Origin: Desulfocapsaceae bacterium
GTDB lineage: Bacteria; Desulfobacterota; Desulfobulbia; Desulfobulbales; Desulfocapsaceae
Direction: 5' to 3'
DNA: 59,042 nt
Assembly: GCA_028697885.1 (NCBI GenBank)
Contig: JAQVER010000009.1
Coordinates: forward strand, 1 to 59,042
How positions within the stretch are numbered: the stretch's first letter is position 1; the number at the start of each line of letters is the position of its first letter. Below the pieces are notes generated by a model that searched no databases, was not told where the DNA came from, and was given only the letters and a program-made list of their open reading frames with translations. Of the stretch, positions 34,574 to 42,819 are shown one piece after another. The translations under genes were made by a program, and so were the position numbers.

Positions 34574-35131
34574 TTATTTTTCACAATCAGCTTGCTTGTC
34601 CAGGATGGCAAGTCGTGCTTCGTACTCTTTTAATTGATTTTTTAAGGCCTCATTTTCTGTCTTGGTGATGATCATAGTATGTACAGCACCAATGAAATCA
34701 GACATAAGACTATCGTAGCCACTACCAGCGTTTAGTATCCCAATTACTTGTATGATTTTGCCAGGGATACTTGATTCCGCTATTTCTTGCTTTTGGGAAT
34801 GGTCAAATTCGCTGAGATCTTTTGTTTGTTCGGCATGGTAAGGGACACTCGAAAGTACGTCTGCCATCTTATTTATTTCCAAAGCAGAAACATTTTTCCC
34901 ATTTAATATGTGTTGCCCAAGTGATAGCATCTCCTCAAAGGTTATATTGAAATGATCAGCAATTTTTTGCCAAATTTTATCTGACCCTGGCTTACGCTGT
35001 TTGACAATAGCATTCAGGTAACCGCCATCGATCTGTTGCCCAATGGCAAGACGACTTTGTGCACCTCGGCCCTCCTCGCTCAATAAGTGGGTCAAGGCGG
35101 CATGAAATTGTTTAGCAATTGATTGATTCAT
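34574..35131 (-). CDS. XRE-like regulator with C-terminal coiled coil
   Basis: The product has 185 residues. The N-terminal 65 residues form a helix-turn-helix of the XRE type (SRLAIGQQIDGGYLNAIVKQRK then WQKIADHFNIT). After a linker the C-terminus is a predicted coiled coil (TENEALKNQLKEYEARLAIL). It lies upstream of umuDC on the same strand and is a likely control gene for this end of the element, in the manner of phage-type repressors. Target unknown. Confidence 0.65.
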   Translation of the reverse strand: MNQSIAKQFHAALTHLLSEEGRGAQSRLAIGQQIDGGYLNAIVKQRKPGSDKIWQKIADHFNITFEEMLSLGQHILNGKNVSALEINKMADVLSSVPYHAEQTKDLSEFDHSQKQEIAESSIPGKIIQVIGILNAGSGYDSLMSDFIGAVHTMIITKTENEALKNQLKEYEARLAILDKQADCEK

Positions 35132-35209
35132 ATAGGGATATTAGAGTAAATGCTCAATAAATTCAAGAATAAGACAAAAATAAGAATGAAGAATTGAGGA
35201 TAAGGTATT

Positions 35210-35239
35210 CCCAGCAGGGATCGTGTTGACCCTGCTGGG
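35210..35239 (-). terminator. GC-rich hairpin just downstream of the RadC gene
   Basis: 10-bp perfect arms CCCAGCAGGG / CCCTGCTGGG enclose a 10-nt loop. It lies 16 bp past the radC stop on the minus strand. No U-tract follows. Its AGCAGGG arm core is shared with the hairpin at 36008..36041. Confidence 0.5.
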
Positions 35240-35254
35240 GTTCTGGTCAAGAAA

Positions 35255-35734
35255 TTAGCACTGCCCGTTGTCGCTAAGAGAAGTCACATCATCTCCTACG
35301 ATTATGTGATCCAGCACCAGGACGTCTATAACCAGCAAGATTTCTTTCAACATGCGGGTGAGCTTGATGTCTTGTCGTGATGGATTACTATTCCCGGAAG
35401 GATGGTTATGGGCCAGAATAACTGAGGCTGCATTTACACGTAGAGCTTCTTTGACCACTTCACGAGGGTAAACAACTGTAGAATCGATAGTTCCAGAAAA
35501 CATCTCAGTCCATTTAATAATCTTGTGGTTTGAGTCTAAAAATAGACAGCCGAAGACCTCACGCTGTTTTTTTACGAGAAGGGTAGAAATCGCTTCTTTT
35601 GCCTCATCCGATGATCCAATATAATCAGTTCCCTTTTTCAAAGCAGCACGGGTACGAGAAAGACCTTCTTTGATGATGACTTTTGAAGTTGCAGGGGCAT
35701 ATTGTCCTTGTTCATCTTGTATAAATAATATCAT
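35255..35734 (-). CDS. Short RadC/JAMM-domain protein
   Basis: The 159-residue protein covers only the C-terminal MPN/JAMM domain of RadC and lacks the helix-hairpin-helix N-terminus. The metal motif HNHPSG (His109, His111) with Asp122 is intact, and a conserved Glu occurs upstream. Short RadC proteins of this kind accompany ICEs and islands. Despite the historical name, a DNA-repair role is doubtful and enzymatic function is unproven. Start: ATG with GGGGTGA ahead. Confidence 0.85.
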   Translation of the reverse strand: MILFIQDEQGQYAPATSKVIIKEGLSRTRAALKKGTDYIGSSDEAKEAISTLLVKKQREVFGCLFLDSNHKIIKWTEMFSGTIDSTVVYPREVVKEALRVNAASVILAHNHPSGNSNPSRQDIKLTRMLKEILLVIDVLVLDHIIVGDDVTSLSDNGQC

Positions 35735-36007
35735 GGTTTCACCCCATTAGACGCCAAAGGGTAAGGCCATGCAAAGAACCAAGAAAATGTTCTGCTCAGG
35801 CTGGTATTGATGTGGAATTGGTTTTTACGAGTGTTCTTTGTGGTTGTGATATTTTTCTGTGGGTGGGGCGTTTCGTTTGCGGGATCGTATATCATACGAT
35901 GAATTTTGCGCTTATTGCCAGCTCGCATTATTGTGATCCGCATGCTCTGTGTCAGATTGATAACCATTCCCTTGCCTCATTTAGGTTGAAATAAAAAAAG
36001 GCAAGAC

Positions 36008-36041
36008 TTCCATAGCAGGGGAGCTTGCCCCTGCTATGGAA
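36008..36041 (-). terminator. Strong hairpin with U-tract on the minus strand
   Basis: Perfect 14-bp arms TTCCATAGCAGGGG / CCCCTGCTATGGAA enclose a 6-nt loop. On the minus strand a run of seven T follows 8 nt later. It would terminate leftward transcription reading out of the fragment at 36059..36241. Confidence 0.65.
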
Positions 36042-36058
36042 AATGTTGTTTGATGTGG

Positions 36059-36241
36059 TTAGATGGTCTTGTGCAAGATCATGTCTGCATAACCAGAACC
36101 ATGAACAATAACATTCTTGATAATAAAATCCGGATTGTCTCTCAGCTCCAGTTTGTAGTTCTCGCAAGCTTCGACAGTAGCAGGATGGATGTAATGGAAT
36201 ATAAAATCACAATTTCGTGCGCCCTGGCAAATTGCTGTTTT
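36059..36241 (-). pseudogene. Protein-like C-terminal fragment without a start codon
   Basis: Sixty codons after an in-frame TGA read as convincing protein (HPATVEACENYKLELRDNP then VHGSGYADMILHKTI) and end at TAA just before a good terminator. No ATG, GTG or TTG lies between the TGA and the conserved-looking part. An adjacent frame carries EFAPSEKQQFARAHE upstream. I read it as the 3' remnant of a gene broken by frameshift or deletion. Family not recognised. Confidence 0.4.
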
Positions 36242-37050
36242 TCAGAAGGTGCGAATTCCGTTGAGCTTCAGTCGGTTTTGTTCTGGTTGGTTGCAACTGG
36301 AATAGAGGCGGAGGTAGTGATGTGGCGGAAGCCCATCCAGCGAAAATACGGAGGATATCGCTGCTATAATTGAAGCGAAAAAAAATAGGCGGAGATCTCG
36401 TCGTGGACATAGTTGCCGGTATGTATGGAAGAGGAAAACAAGCGCAGGGGATCCCTGTCTCTTGGTCACTCGTAAGACCAACCCTCCCAGAAAGAGAAAA
36501 GGTTCGGTGAGACAAGTTGGCGGAGCGGCCTGCAGTGACAAGCCGGATAAGGCAGACTGAAAAGGCAGTGACTTTAGTTCAAGATCAACCAGAGTGTGAT
36601 TGCGGCCTAAAGAATAGAAGGTGGATCTCGCTGAAATACATTATTGGTGAGGTATTGTTTTTTTGGGTTGGTGGCTTTGTTCGTCTACTTGATGTCGGGC
36701 AGTGTGGAAAGCTTTTGCCGCTCTTCGTAGATGATCTGTGATGAAAATTGTATGATGTTGATGATACTGCATATTTATCATGGCATGCCTGTTGTCATGT
36801 CAATCATCGAACACCCATGTCAATTTATGGGAAGAAATTGGTTGGAAGGAAAACAGAAGAAGATATTTTATAATCGAGGTAGGAAGAAGATGTAGAGGGA
36901 TGAAAAGTCTGTATTTGGTAAGGCGAAATTTATTTGCAAGTTGACGCTTGCATGAGACGTTTATTGATTGATCGTTGTAGATGGTTTTGTCCATATTGTG
37001 ATATGTTTTTTGGGAAGTAGGGTGTTGGAAAAGTTATTTTTGAGAAAAAG
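36242..37050. other. Element-end region without a supported gene
   Basis: About 800 bp with only short, low-quality reading frames on both strands (up to about 100 codons, no family resemblance, no good ribosome-binding sites). It lies just inside the presumed element boundary. It may hold recombination or transfer sites or an untranslated RNA, but I can support none. Confidence 0.4.
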
Positions 37051-37080
37051 CCAACGCGCCAAAACGCGCCTATACGCGCC
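37051..37080. repeat. Three tandem decamers sharing ACGCGCC beside the tRNA
   Basis: CCAACGCGCC, AAAACGCGCC and TATACGCGCC follow each other exactly, giving ACGCGCC every 10 bp (one helical turn) on the same face. They lie 50 bp inside the 3' end of tRNA-Arg. Helically phased repeats next to an integration site are typical of arm-type integrase or excisionase sites. Confidence 0.6.
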
Positions 37081-37090
37081 TCGAACAAAA

Positions 37091-37121
37091 AAGGGGTTAA
37101 GCAAAAACTGCTTAACCCCTT
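37091..37121 (-). terminator. Rho-independent terminator of tRNA-Arg
   Basis: Perfect 13-bp arms AAGGGGTTAAGCA / TGCTTAACCCCTT enclose a 5-nt loop. On the minus strand the stem runs into TTTTTTGTTCG. It begins 8 bp after the encoded CCA end. Confidence 0.88.
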
Positions 37122-37129
37122 GATTTTAC

Positions 37130-37206
37130 TGGTGCACCAGGAGGGATTCGGACCCCCGACCTACGGATTCGTAGTCCGTTGCTCTATCCAGCTGAGCTAC
37201 TGGTGC
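37130..37206 (-). tRNA. tRNA-Arg (anticodon ACG), CCA encoded
   Basis: A 77-nt cloverleaf on the minus strand: acceptor GCACCAG/CTGGTGC, D arm with AGCTGGATA, anticodon stem ACGGA/TCCGT with loop CTACGAA (anticodon ACG), T arm GGGGG/CCCTC with loop TCCGAAT, and discriminator A plus CCA. Its 3' end faces the mobile element, consistent with use as an integration target. Confidence 0.95.
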
Positions 37207-37560
37207 AGAAATGATGTGTCTATATACCCTAGTTTATTTGTTTCCTCAAGCCTGTTTATTCCCGGTGGTTATTTTTTCTCGTATGACCCTCTCTGTTGGA
37301 TCATTGGCTTTGGGCTGCAAATCTTGGCCATGACTCAAGTTGGACTCATTATTAAGGAAGAATGGGGGGGGCGATCTACCTTACCCAAGCGGGTATCTTT
37401 TTGATTTTAGTCACGTTACGTATTGATTTCGGGTTCTACTTCAAGCTGCACTGTATGATGCGGTTGCGTCTTTATGTAACCATGCTTATTATCAAAGTCC
37501 GTTGTGGTATGATTATCTGGCCTTGATTGCCAGCGATATGTTTTCCTTTGGATGTTTTTT
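37207..37560. other. Gap between tRNA-Arg and the M50 protease gene
   Basis: About 350 bp with no supported gene. It should contain the divergent tRNA promoter (minus) and the promoter of the protease gene (plus). No clear motif stands out. Confidence 0.4.
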
Positions 37561-38193
37561 ATGAATGATACAATCCTGCAGTTTATTATTCTGGCCCCGC
37601 CTCTGCTGTTGGCCCTGACGGTCCACGAATTTGCCCATGGCTATGTGGCATCTCGGCTCGGAGATCCGACGGCCAAGGCATTGGGGCGTTTGACATTGAA
37701 TCCGCTCAAACATCTGGACCCATTAGGAACGATTGCTTTTTTTATCTTCCATATTGGTTGGGCCAAACCGGTGCCGGTGAATCCATCTTATTTTAAAAAT
37801 CCTCAAAAAGACATGCTCTGGGTGGCCTTGGCCGGTCCGGCTACCAATCTCATCATGGCTATAATCAGCGCTTTGATGACCAAAGCCCTCTGGTTGGTTG
37901 CCCAGATTATTCCTTACTCTGCTATGGCAGAGGCCGTTCTGGTCCCGCTGAATAGCACTTTGATTGCCAGTGTCTGGATCAATCTGGTGCTCTGCATTTT
38001 TAACTTTCTGCCAGTTCCTCCGCTCGATGGCAGCCGGATCCTTGCTGGGATTCTACCGCCTGATCTGGCCCGTTCTTATGCATCCATTGAACGATACGGT
38101 TTTATCCTTCTCATTATCTTGGCTGTCACTGGTGTTCTGTCCAAGTTGATCATCCCGCTGATTAATTTTGCTAATAGTCTGTTACTTTCCTGA
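37561..38193 (+). CDS. M50 site-2-protease-type membrane metallopeptidase
   Basis: The 210-residue polytopic protein has the zinc motif HEFAHG near residue 21 and NFLPVPPLDGSRI near residue 150, which supplies the third ligand (LDG). This is the minimal site-2 protease layout without a PDZ domain. It cleaves transmembrane substrates within the membrane; the substrate is unknown. I prefer the ATG at 37561 over 37552 because GGA at 37547..37549 gives a usable ribosome-binding spacing. It is the first core gene beyond the tRNA. Confidence 0.88.
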   Translation: MNDTILQFIILAPPLLLALTVHEFAHGYVASRLGDPTAKALGRLTLNPLKHLDPLGTIAFFIFHIGWAKPVPVNPSYFKNPQKDMLWVALAGPATNLIMAIISALMTKALWLVAQIIPYSAMAEAVLVPLNSTLIASVWINLVLCIFNFLPVPPLDGSRILAGILPPDLARSYASIERYGFILLIILAVTGVLSKLIIPLINFANSLLLS

Positions 38194-38199
38194 GTTGTA

Positions 38200-40017
38200 T
38201 TACCGTTTTGACTTTTCCACAGCCTGTTTGACAGGGAGAGGGTAGGGGTTATATTTTTGCAGTGATTGCGGTAGGTTGTTTCGCGCGTTTCTGGCGGCAT
38301 CCAGGCTAGGATATTCACCATAAAAAAGTATGAATGTTGCAGGTGAAGTCGATTTTTTTAGCACGATAAATTTTTCTGATCCTTTCTGTTTTGCCTCCTC
38401 GCGCAGTATCCCTCGTAACTTCTCTTTGGCCTGATCCGCAGCAAGGATCATGAGTTGTAAGGTAAAGTAATTATTCTTTTCTCCAGTTAACCATCTTTGA
38501 CCGGCGTCAAGACTTTTGCGAGGGAGCTGTTGGGCGATGGTTGATTTCAGATCGTTGTTTTTTGTAAGAGGTTCAGCGGTTAAAAGTGGGATGCTGATAT
38601 TTTTCTTAGGAAGTTTCTTGACAGCGATCACTTGAATATCTTTAGATTTTTTTTCAACCAGAGGTGCAATCTCAACGGAGATTGGTTGTTTGGTTATCTC
38701 TTCTGCCGCCGCTGGAGCTGGTTGTACCGATTTCACAACTGGTACATCTGCCGCCGCTGGAGCTGGTTGTGCTGATGTTACAACTGGCACTTCTGCCGTT
38801 GCTGGAGTTGGTTGTGTTGATTTTACAACCGGCACTTCTGCTATCACAGGAACTGGTTGGATCGATTCTACTGGTTTTTCCGCCAGTACGGGAACTGGCT
38901 GTACCAGTTGTACAGCTGGTTCCCTCACTGTCACAGGAGCTGGATGGATCGATTCTATGATCGAATCTCTCTTATCTGTTATGATTTGTTGCGTTTTTGT
39001 CTGAGATGCAACCTGTGTACCTGCAGGTATGGAAGGAGAGGTGGCAGGTTTCTGTTCTTCTTTGTTGAACAATAAAAACAGAAGCAGGACCATGAGTAGA
39101 GCGCCAGCCCCAAAGGCAATTTTTTTCTGCATATGCAGACTTGGCAACCGAGTAGGAGGGGGCTCTCCCGCTGTTAGATCGTCTGAATCCCAGACGTGTT
39201 CGAGCAGTACCATGAAAGAAGTATCATCGGCACTATAAGATGATGAACGGAGAGAGTCTCTCGCCAGGCTGTTGATCTTTCTGAAGTTTCCATGGGACAT
39301 GGCAAGGATTTTCGCAGCCACTTCCCGGCTGAAGATATTCTTTTTTTCAGAACCCGGTTGTTGCTGCATGCAAAAATTCAGGTATTGAAACGTATCTTCT
39401 TCTGTTAATGGCGGCAGAGAGAGATGAAGCTCTTGCGCATTTTTAAAAGTACATAAGGCCAATTGCTCAATATGTGACTGTAGTCCCATCCTTCCAAAAA
39501 GGACAATCTGGAGTAACACCCCGTTTTCGTTTGTTAGATCAATCATCTTGCGAACACGTTCCAGCGTCGCCAGATAAAGTTTTTCAGCCTCATCAAAAAG
39601 GATCAGAAGTCGCTTTCCTCGTTCTCGCAGGACTTGAGCTATCTCCGTCAGGATATGATCGCTTCCCAGCGCGTTATCTTCCATTGAAAAATCCAGATTA
39701 AGCTTCAAAGCAATGATCTGGAGGACATAATCAAAAGATTCAACGGAGTAGGGAAAAGAGATTACAATATAAGGTTCAGGGAGATCTTTTTCCAGTATCT
39801 TGCAGAGCATGGTTTTCCCATGTCCTTCTTCGCCAATACAGGTGATCAGGCTGGCAGAAGATCCTGTTATAGCATTTCTTAATGCTTCAAGGGTAGAGGC
39901 CCGGCCGCTATCAGGAAAAAACAACCCATGGTCAAAAGGAGACTGCTGGTTGGTGTATTGTTCCTCTTGCATCTGTCCTGTTTCCAATATTGTAGTATCA
40001 TTTTGCTCCCCAATCAT
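38200..40017 (-). CDS. ExeA/DamX-like AAA+ ATPase with TM helix, Ala/Pro/Val repeats and SPOR domain
   Basis: The product has 605 residues. An AAA+ domain of the ExeA/GspA type has Walker A GEEGHGKT at 62-69 and Walker B RLLILFDEAEKL near 140. A single TM helix lies at about 297-316. Periplasmic 15-residue imperfect repeats (VPVVKSxQPxPAxAE) occupy about 357-442. A C-terminal SPOR domain (about 520-600, with YFTLQLMILAADQAKEKL) binds denuded septal peptidoglycan. The build suggests a cell-division or envelope-assembly protein. The start codon ATG lies in the loop of a CCCAA/TTGGG hairpin, with a 16-bp palindrome just upstream; no ordinary Shine-Dalgarno is seen, and Met16 is an alternative start. 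Confidence 0.85.
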   Translation of the reverse strand: MIGEQNDTTILETGQMQEEQYTNQQSPFDHGLFFPDSGRASTLEALRNAITGSSASLITCIGEEGHGKTMLCKILEKDLPEPYIVISFPYSVESFDYVLQIIALKLNLDFSMEDNALGSDHILTEIAQVLRERGKRLLILFDEAEKLYLATLERVRKMIDLTNENGVLLQIVLFGRMGLQSHIEQLALCTFKNAQELHLSLPPLTEEDTFQYLNFCMQQQPGSEKKNIFSREVAAKILAMSHGNFRKINSLARDSLRSSSYSADDTSFMVLLEHVWDSDDLTAGEPPPTRLPSLHMQKKIAFGAGALLMVLLLFLLFNKEEQKPATSPSIPAGTQVASQTKTQQIITDKRDSIIESIHPAPVTVREPAVQLVQPVPVLAEKPVESIQPVPVIAEVPVVKSTQPTPATAEVPVVTSAQPAPAAADVPVVKSVQPAPAAAEEITKQPISVEIAPLVEKKSKDIQVIAVKKLPKKNISIPLLTAEPLTKNNDLKSTIAQQLPRKSLDAGQRWLTGEKNNYFTLQLMILAADQAKEKLRGILREEAKQKGSEKFIVLKKSTSPATFILFYGEYPSLDAARNARNNLPQSLQKYNPYPLPVKQAVEKSKR

Positions 40018-40031
40018 TGTTGGGGGGCGCT

Positions 40032-40070
40032 TTCATTCAGTTGAACGTTCAAGCCGTTCAACTGAATGAA
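40032..40070 (-). promoter_or_regulatory. 16-bp perfect inverted repeat in the leader of the AAA/SPOR gene
   Basis: TTCATTCAGTTGAACG and CGTTCAACTGAATGAA flank a 7-nt spacer, ending 15 bp before the start codon. On the plus strand six T follow at 40079..40084, so it could be a terminator for plus-strand transcription. No plus-strand gene precedes it, so a leader hairpin or operator is at least as likely. Confidence 0.5.
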
Positions 40071-40343
40071 TCATTAGATTTTTTCAATGCACCCGGATAA
40101 TGGGGTCACCTTTAAAAATGGATATACCATAACAAATGATCGGCGCATACTTGATTTCCCTGGCATCTTCTTATTCTTCAGAAGAAACCTCAAGAGAGGG
40201 ATGCTCAATTATGTTACGAACCCGGGGAAATCTGGTATGATCTTGCAGTGAAAACGGGGTGCAAGTCTCGCTCGCATATTGCAGATTTCTTTTTTTTAAA
40301 AATTTAAACAGAACCGCGTTTCTGTTCAAGAAAATAATATATC

Positions 40344-41066
40344 ATGCTGATCCAATTCTGTATAAGCCTTATTTTTTTGCTGGCTGGTTTTGTTCAAGGC
40401 ATGACCGGATTTGGTTCGGCCCTTGTGGCTATGCCGCTGTTGAGTTTGTGTATTGACGTCAAAAGTGCGGTCCCGCTCTGTACTTTGAATAGTGTTGTGA
40501 TTACCACATTCCTGGCATTGAAGCTTAAAAAACATCTGGATAGGAAAAAAATTTTTCCCCTGTGTGTTGCCGCTATTCCAGGAATGTTTGTAGGTGTTAC
40601 CTTGTTAAAGGAGGTGAGTTCAGAGAATCTCAGTATCGGCCTTGGAGTTCTCCTCGTCGCGTATGCCTGCTATAACCTTTTGATTAAAATCAAGCAGAGG
40701 AAGCTACACCCCATCTGGTCCTATCTTGCCGGATTCTCTTCCGGCGCCATTGGGGCCGCTTTCAGCGCCGGCGGCCCTCCGACGATTATTTATGCGACAC
40801 TCAATGATTGGGATAAGGATGAGATCAAGGCTACTCTCAGTGGGTTTTTTCTCTTTAATTCGTATCTCAATGCTACCGCTCATGCCGTGAGTGGTCTGAC
40901 TACGGTTTCTGTTCTCTCTTCGTTTATCTATTCCGCCCCTTTTGTCCTTCTTGGAACGTTTCTGGGCTCATTCTGTTATGGTCGAGTAGATAAATCGGTT
41001 TATCTTAGAGTGATATTTGCCTTTTTGATTCTGATGGGTACAATGATGATTGTCACTGCGTCGTGA
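40344..41066 (+). CDS. TSUP-family (TauE/SafE) membrane transporter
   Basis: The product has 240 residues and about seven or eight hydrophobic helices. The family landmarks are GMTGFGSALVAMPLLSL at the start and GFSSGAIGAAFSAGGPP in the second half, the two pseudo-symmetric repeats of TSUP. The family exports sulfite or sulfonates or takes up sulfur compounds, which would suit a sulfur-metabolising host; the substrate here is unknown. It is followed 44 bp later by the acetolactate-synthase-like gene on the same strand. Confidence 0.88.
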   Translation: MLIQFCISLIFLLAGFVQGMTGFGSALVAMPLLSLCIDVKSAVPLCTLNSVVITTFLALKLKKHLDRKKIFPLCVAAIPGMFVGVTLLKEVSSENLSIGLGVLLVAYACYNLLIKIKQRKLHPIWSYLAGFSSGAIGAAFSAGGPPTIIYATLNDWDKDEIKATLSGFFLFNSYLNATAHAVSGLTTVSVLSSFIYSAPFVLLGTFLGSFCYGRVDKSVYLRVIFAFLILMGTMMIVTAS

Positions 41067-41109
41067 TTGGCATAGTTTTTTTTAAGCATATAAGATGTGA
41101 GGAAGAGTA

Positions 41110-42750
41110 ATGAACGGAGCTGAGCTCTTGGTGCGGTGTCTTGAGAATGAAGGAGTCGATACCATATTTGGTATTCCCGGTGAAGAGAACCTGGCCTTCC
41201 TTGAGGCTCTGAGGAAATCTTCGATACGTTTGATCCTGACCCGTCATGAGCAGGCCGCTGGATTTATGGCGGCCACATATGGCAGGCTTACCGGCAGGCC
41301 CGGCGTCTGTCTCTCGACCCTTGGGCCGGGAGCGACCAATCTTGTCACTGCTGTTTCGTATGCGTTGCTTGGCGGCATGCCTGCTCTTTTTATTACTGGT
41401 CAGAAGCCGATTAAAATGAGTAAGCAGGGGCGATTTCAGATCCTTGATGTGGTGAGGATGATGGGGCCTTTGACCAAATTCACCAAACAGATCGTTACCG
41501 CTGGCAGCATTGCTCCACTGGTCCGCGACACGTTTCGTATCGCCACGGAAGAGAAGCCCGGCCCGGTACACTTGGAACTGCCTGAGGATATTGCGGTGGA
41601 GGAGACAGATAAACAGCCTTTGCCGCTGACTCCTCTCTATCCATCCCTTGCCAATCCTGCCTCCATTGCCATTGCGGCCGGACTTATTAAGCAGGCACGT
41701 TATCCCTTATTTCTCTTTGGGGCTGAGGCCAAACGACCGGACGTCTGCCGGGTCGCAAGAGGGCTTATTGAAAAAGCGGGTATCTACTTTTTCACCACCC
41801 AGATGGGCAAAGGGATTATCGATGAGTACTCTCCTTACTCACTGGGTACGGCAGCTCTTTCGGACCATGATTACCTGCATTGTGCCATTGAACGGGCCGA
41901 TGTTATTATTAATGTCGGTCATGATGTTGTTGAAAAGCCGCCATTCTTCATGAGTCAAAGGGACGTGCAGGTTATTCATGTCAACTATTCGCCAGCGGAC
42001 ATTGATGAAGTTTATTTTCCCCAGCATGAGGTTATTGGTGATATTGGAACCACGCTGAGCCAGTTGTCGCACCTGATTTACGACCCGGCGGTTTCAGGTA
42101 ATGATTATTTCCAGCGTATTCATGAAGAAATTAATACTCATGTCTATTGTGCACCAAGCCATGAGCAATTTCCTGATACGCCGCAACGGATCGTCATGGA
42201 TATTCGCAATACGGTAGCAGACAACAGTATTCTTTCCCTTGATAATGGGATGTATAAGATATGGTTTGCCCGAAATTTTAAAGCCACACAACCTGATTCG
42301 CTGCTCTTGGATAATGCCTTGGCCTCCATGGGTGCCGGGCTTCCAGTAGCTGTTGCCGTTAAACTCTTGTATCCGGAGAGGCAGGTTGTTGCTGTGTGCG
42401 GCGATGGCGGCTTTATGATGAATTCCCAGGAGATGGAAACCGCTATCCGGTTTAAATTAGATCTGGTGGTCATCGTCCTGCGTGATAATGGCTACGGGAT
42501 GATCAAATGGAAGCAGGGTGGGATGAACCTTCCTGATTTTGGCCTTGACTTTCTGAATCCTGATTTCATACAATACGCGAAGAGTTATGGCGCAAACGGC
42601 TATCGTGTCACCCGGGCCGGAGAACTTGTAGAACTGTTGTCAGGATGTCTTAAGCAGCCTGGCCTTCATCTTATCGAAGTTCCTGTAGATTACTCGCAGA
42701 ATGAAAAAGTCTTTTTCCAGGAGCTTCGTGACAAGACGTGCCTCCTGTGA
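41110..42750 (+). CDS. Acetolactate-synthase-like thiamine-diphosphate enzyme
   Basis: The 546-residue three-domain ThDP enzyme has the catalytic Glu47 in RHEQAAGFMAATYGR, the STLGPGATNL loop, a central FAD-type domain, and the cofactor motif GDGGFMMNSQE...DNGYGM near 430-465. It most resembles acetolactate synthase large subunits (pyruvate to 2-acetolactate). No regulatory-subunit gene (ilvN) follows, so a catabolic AlsS-like or orphan role is possible. Other ThDP decarboxylases cannot be excluded by eye. Ribosome-binding site GGAAGAG precedes the ATG. Confidence 0.82.
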   Translation: MNGAELLVRCLENEGVDTIFGIPGEENLAFLEALRKSSIRLILTRHEQAAGFMAATYGRLTGRPGVCLSTLGPGATNLVTAVSYALLGGMPALFITGQKPIKMSKQGRFQILDVVRMMGPLTKFTKQIVTAGSIAPLVRDTFRIATEEKPGPVHLELPEDIAVEETDKQPLPLTPLYPSLANPASIAIAAGLIKQARYPLFLFGAEAKRPDVCRVARGLIEKAGIYFFTTQMGKGIIDEYSPYSLGTAALSDHDYLHCAIERADVIINVGHDVVEKPPFFMSQRDVQVIHVNYSPADIDEVYFPQHEVIGDIGTTLSQLSHLIYDPAVSGNDYFQRIHEEINTHVYCAPSHEQFPDTPQRIVMDIRNTVADNSILSLDNGMYKIWFARNFKATQPDSLLLDNALASMGAGLPVAVAVKLLYPERQVVAVCGDGGFMMNSQEMETAIRFKLDLVVIVLRDNGYGMIKWKQGGMNLPDFGLDFLNPDFIQYAKSYGANGYRVTRAGELVELLSGCLKQPGLHLIEVPVDYSQNEKVFFQELRDKTCLL

Positions 42751-42819
42751 TGAAATATATACTTGGAGTGTTAACAATATGCCTATGGTAAGTGTAACGG
42801 TTTACCTTTCCCAGTTTTC

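Larger units (their letters stand above)
1..37129. mobile_element. Right part of a putative integrative conjugative element / genomic island ending at tRNA-Arg
   Basis: The interval carries conjugation genes at the left (coupling ATPase, HD protein), a large defence block, integron cassettes, umuDC and a short RadC protein. All are typical ICE or island cargo, and the interval stops at the 3' end of a tRNA-Arg gene, a usual integration target. The tRNA is on the minus strand, so its 3' end faces the island as expected for tRNA-targeted integration. Three 10-bp spaced repeats lie just inside the boundary. No integrase is visible; it would have to be beyond the left edge. Boundary and mobility are inference; the gene content is seen directly. 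The second att copy is outside the window. Confidence 0.6.

Noticed and set aside
35731..35967. Minus-strand 78-codon frame ahead of radC
   Set aside because: Overlaps the radC start by 4 bp but has shadow-like composition (Pro, Thr, Trp, Phe runs), no family match and no clear ribosome-binding site.
36242..36541. 99-codon minus-strand frame ending in TGA before the 60-codon fragment, considered as a second selenoprotein
   Set aside because: Sequence before the TGA is not protein-like, no SECIS-type hairpin follows closely, and neither side resembles a known selenoprotein.
38690..38945. Short tandem repeats considered as a CRISPR or minisatellite
   Set aside because: They are in-frame 15-residue Ala/Pro/Val repeats of the AAA/SPOR protein's periplasmic linker; repeat units are contiguous without spacers.
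40100..40330. Possible insertion-sequence end (GGGGTCACC) downstream of the SPOR-gene leader
   Set aside because: No matching inverted end, target duplication or transposase fragment is seen nearby.
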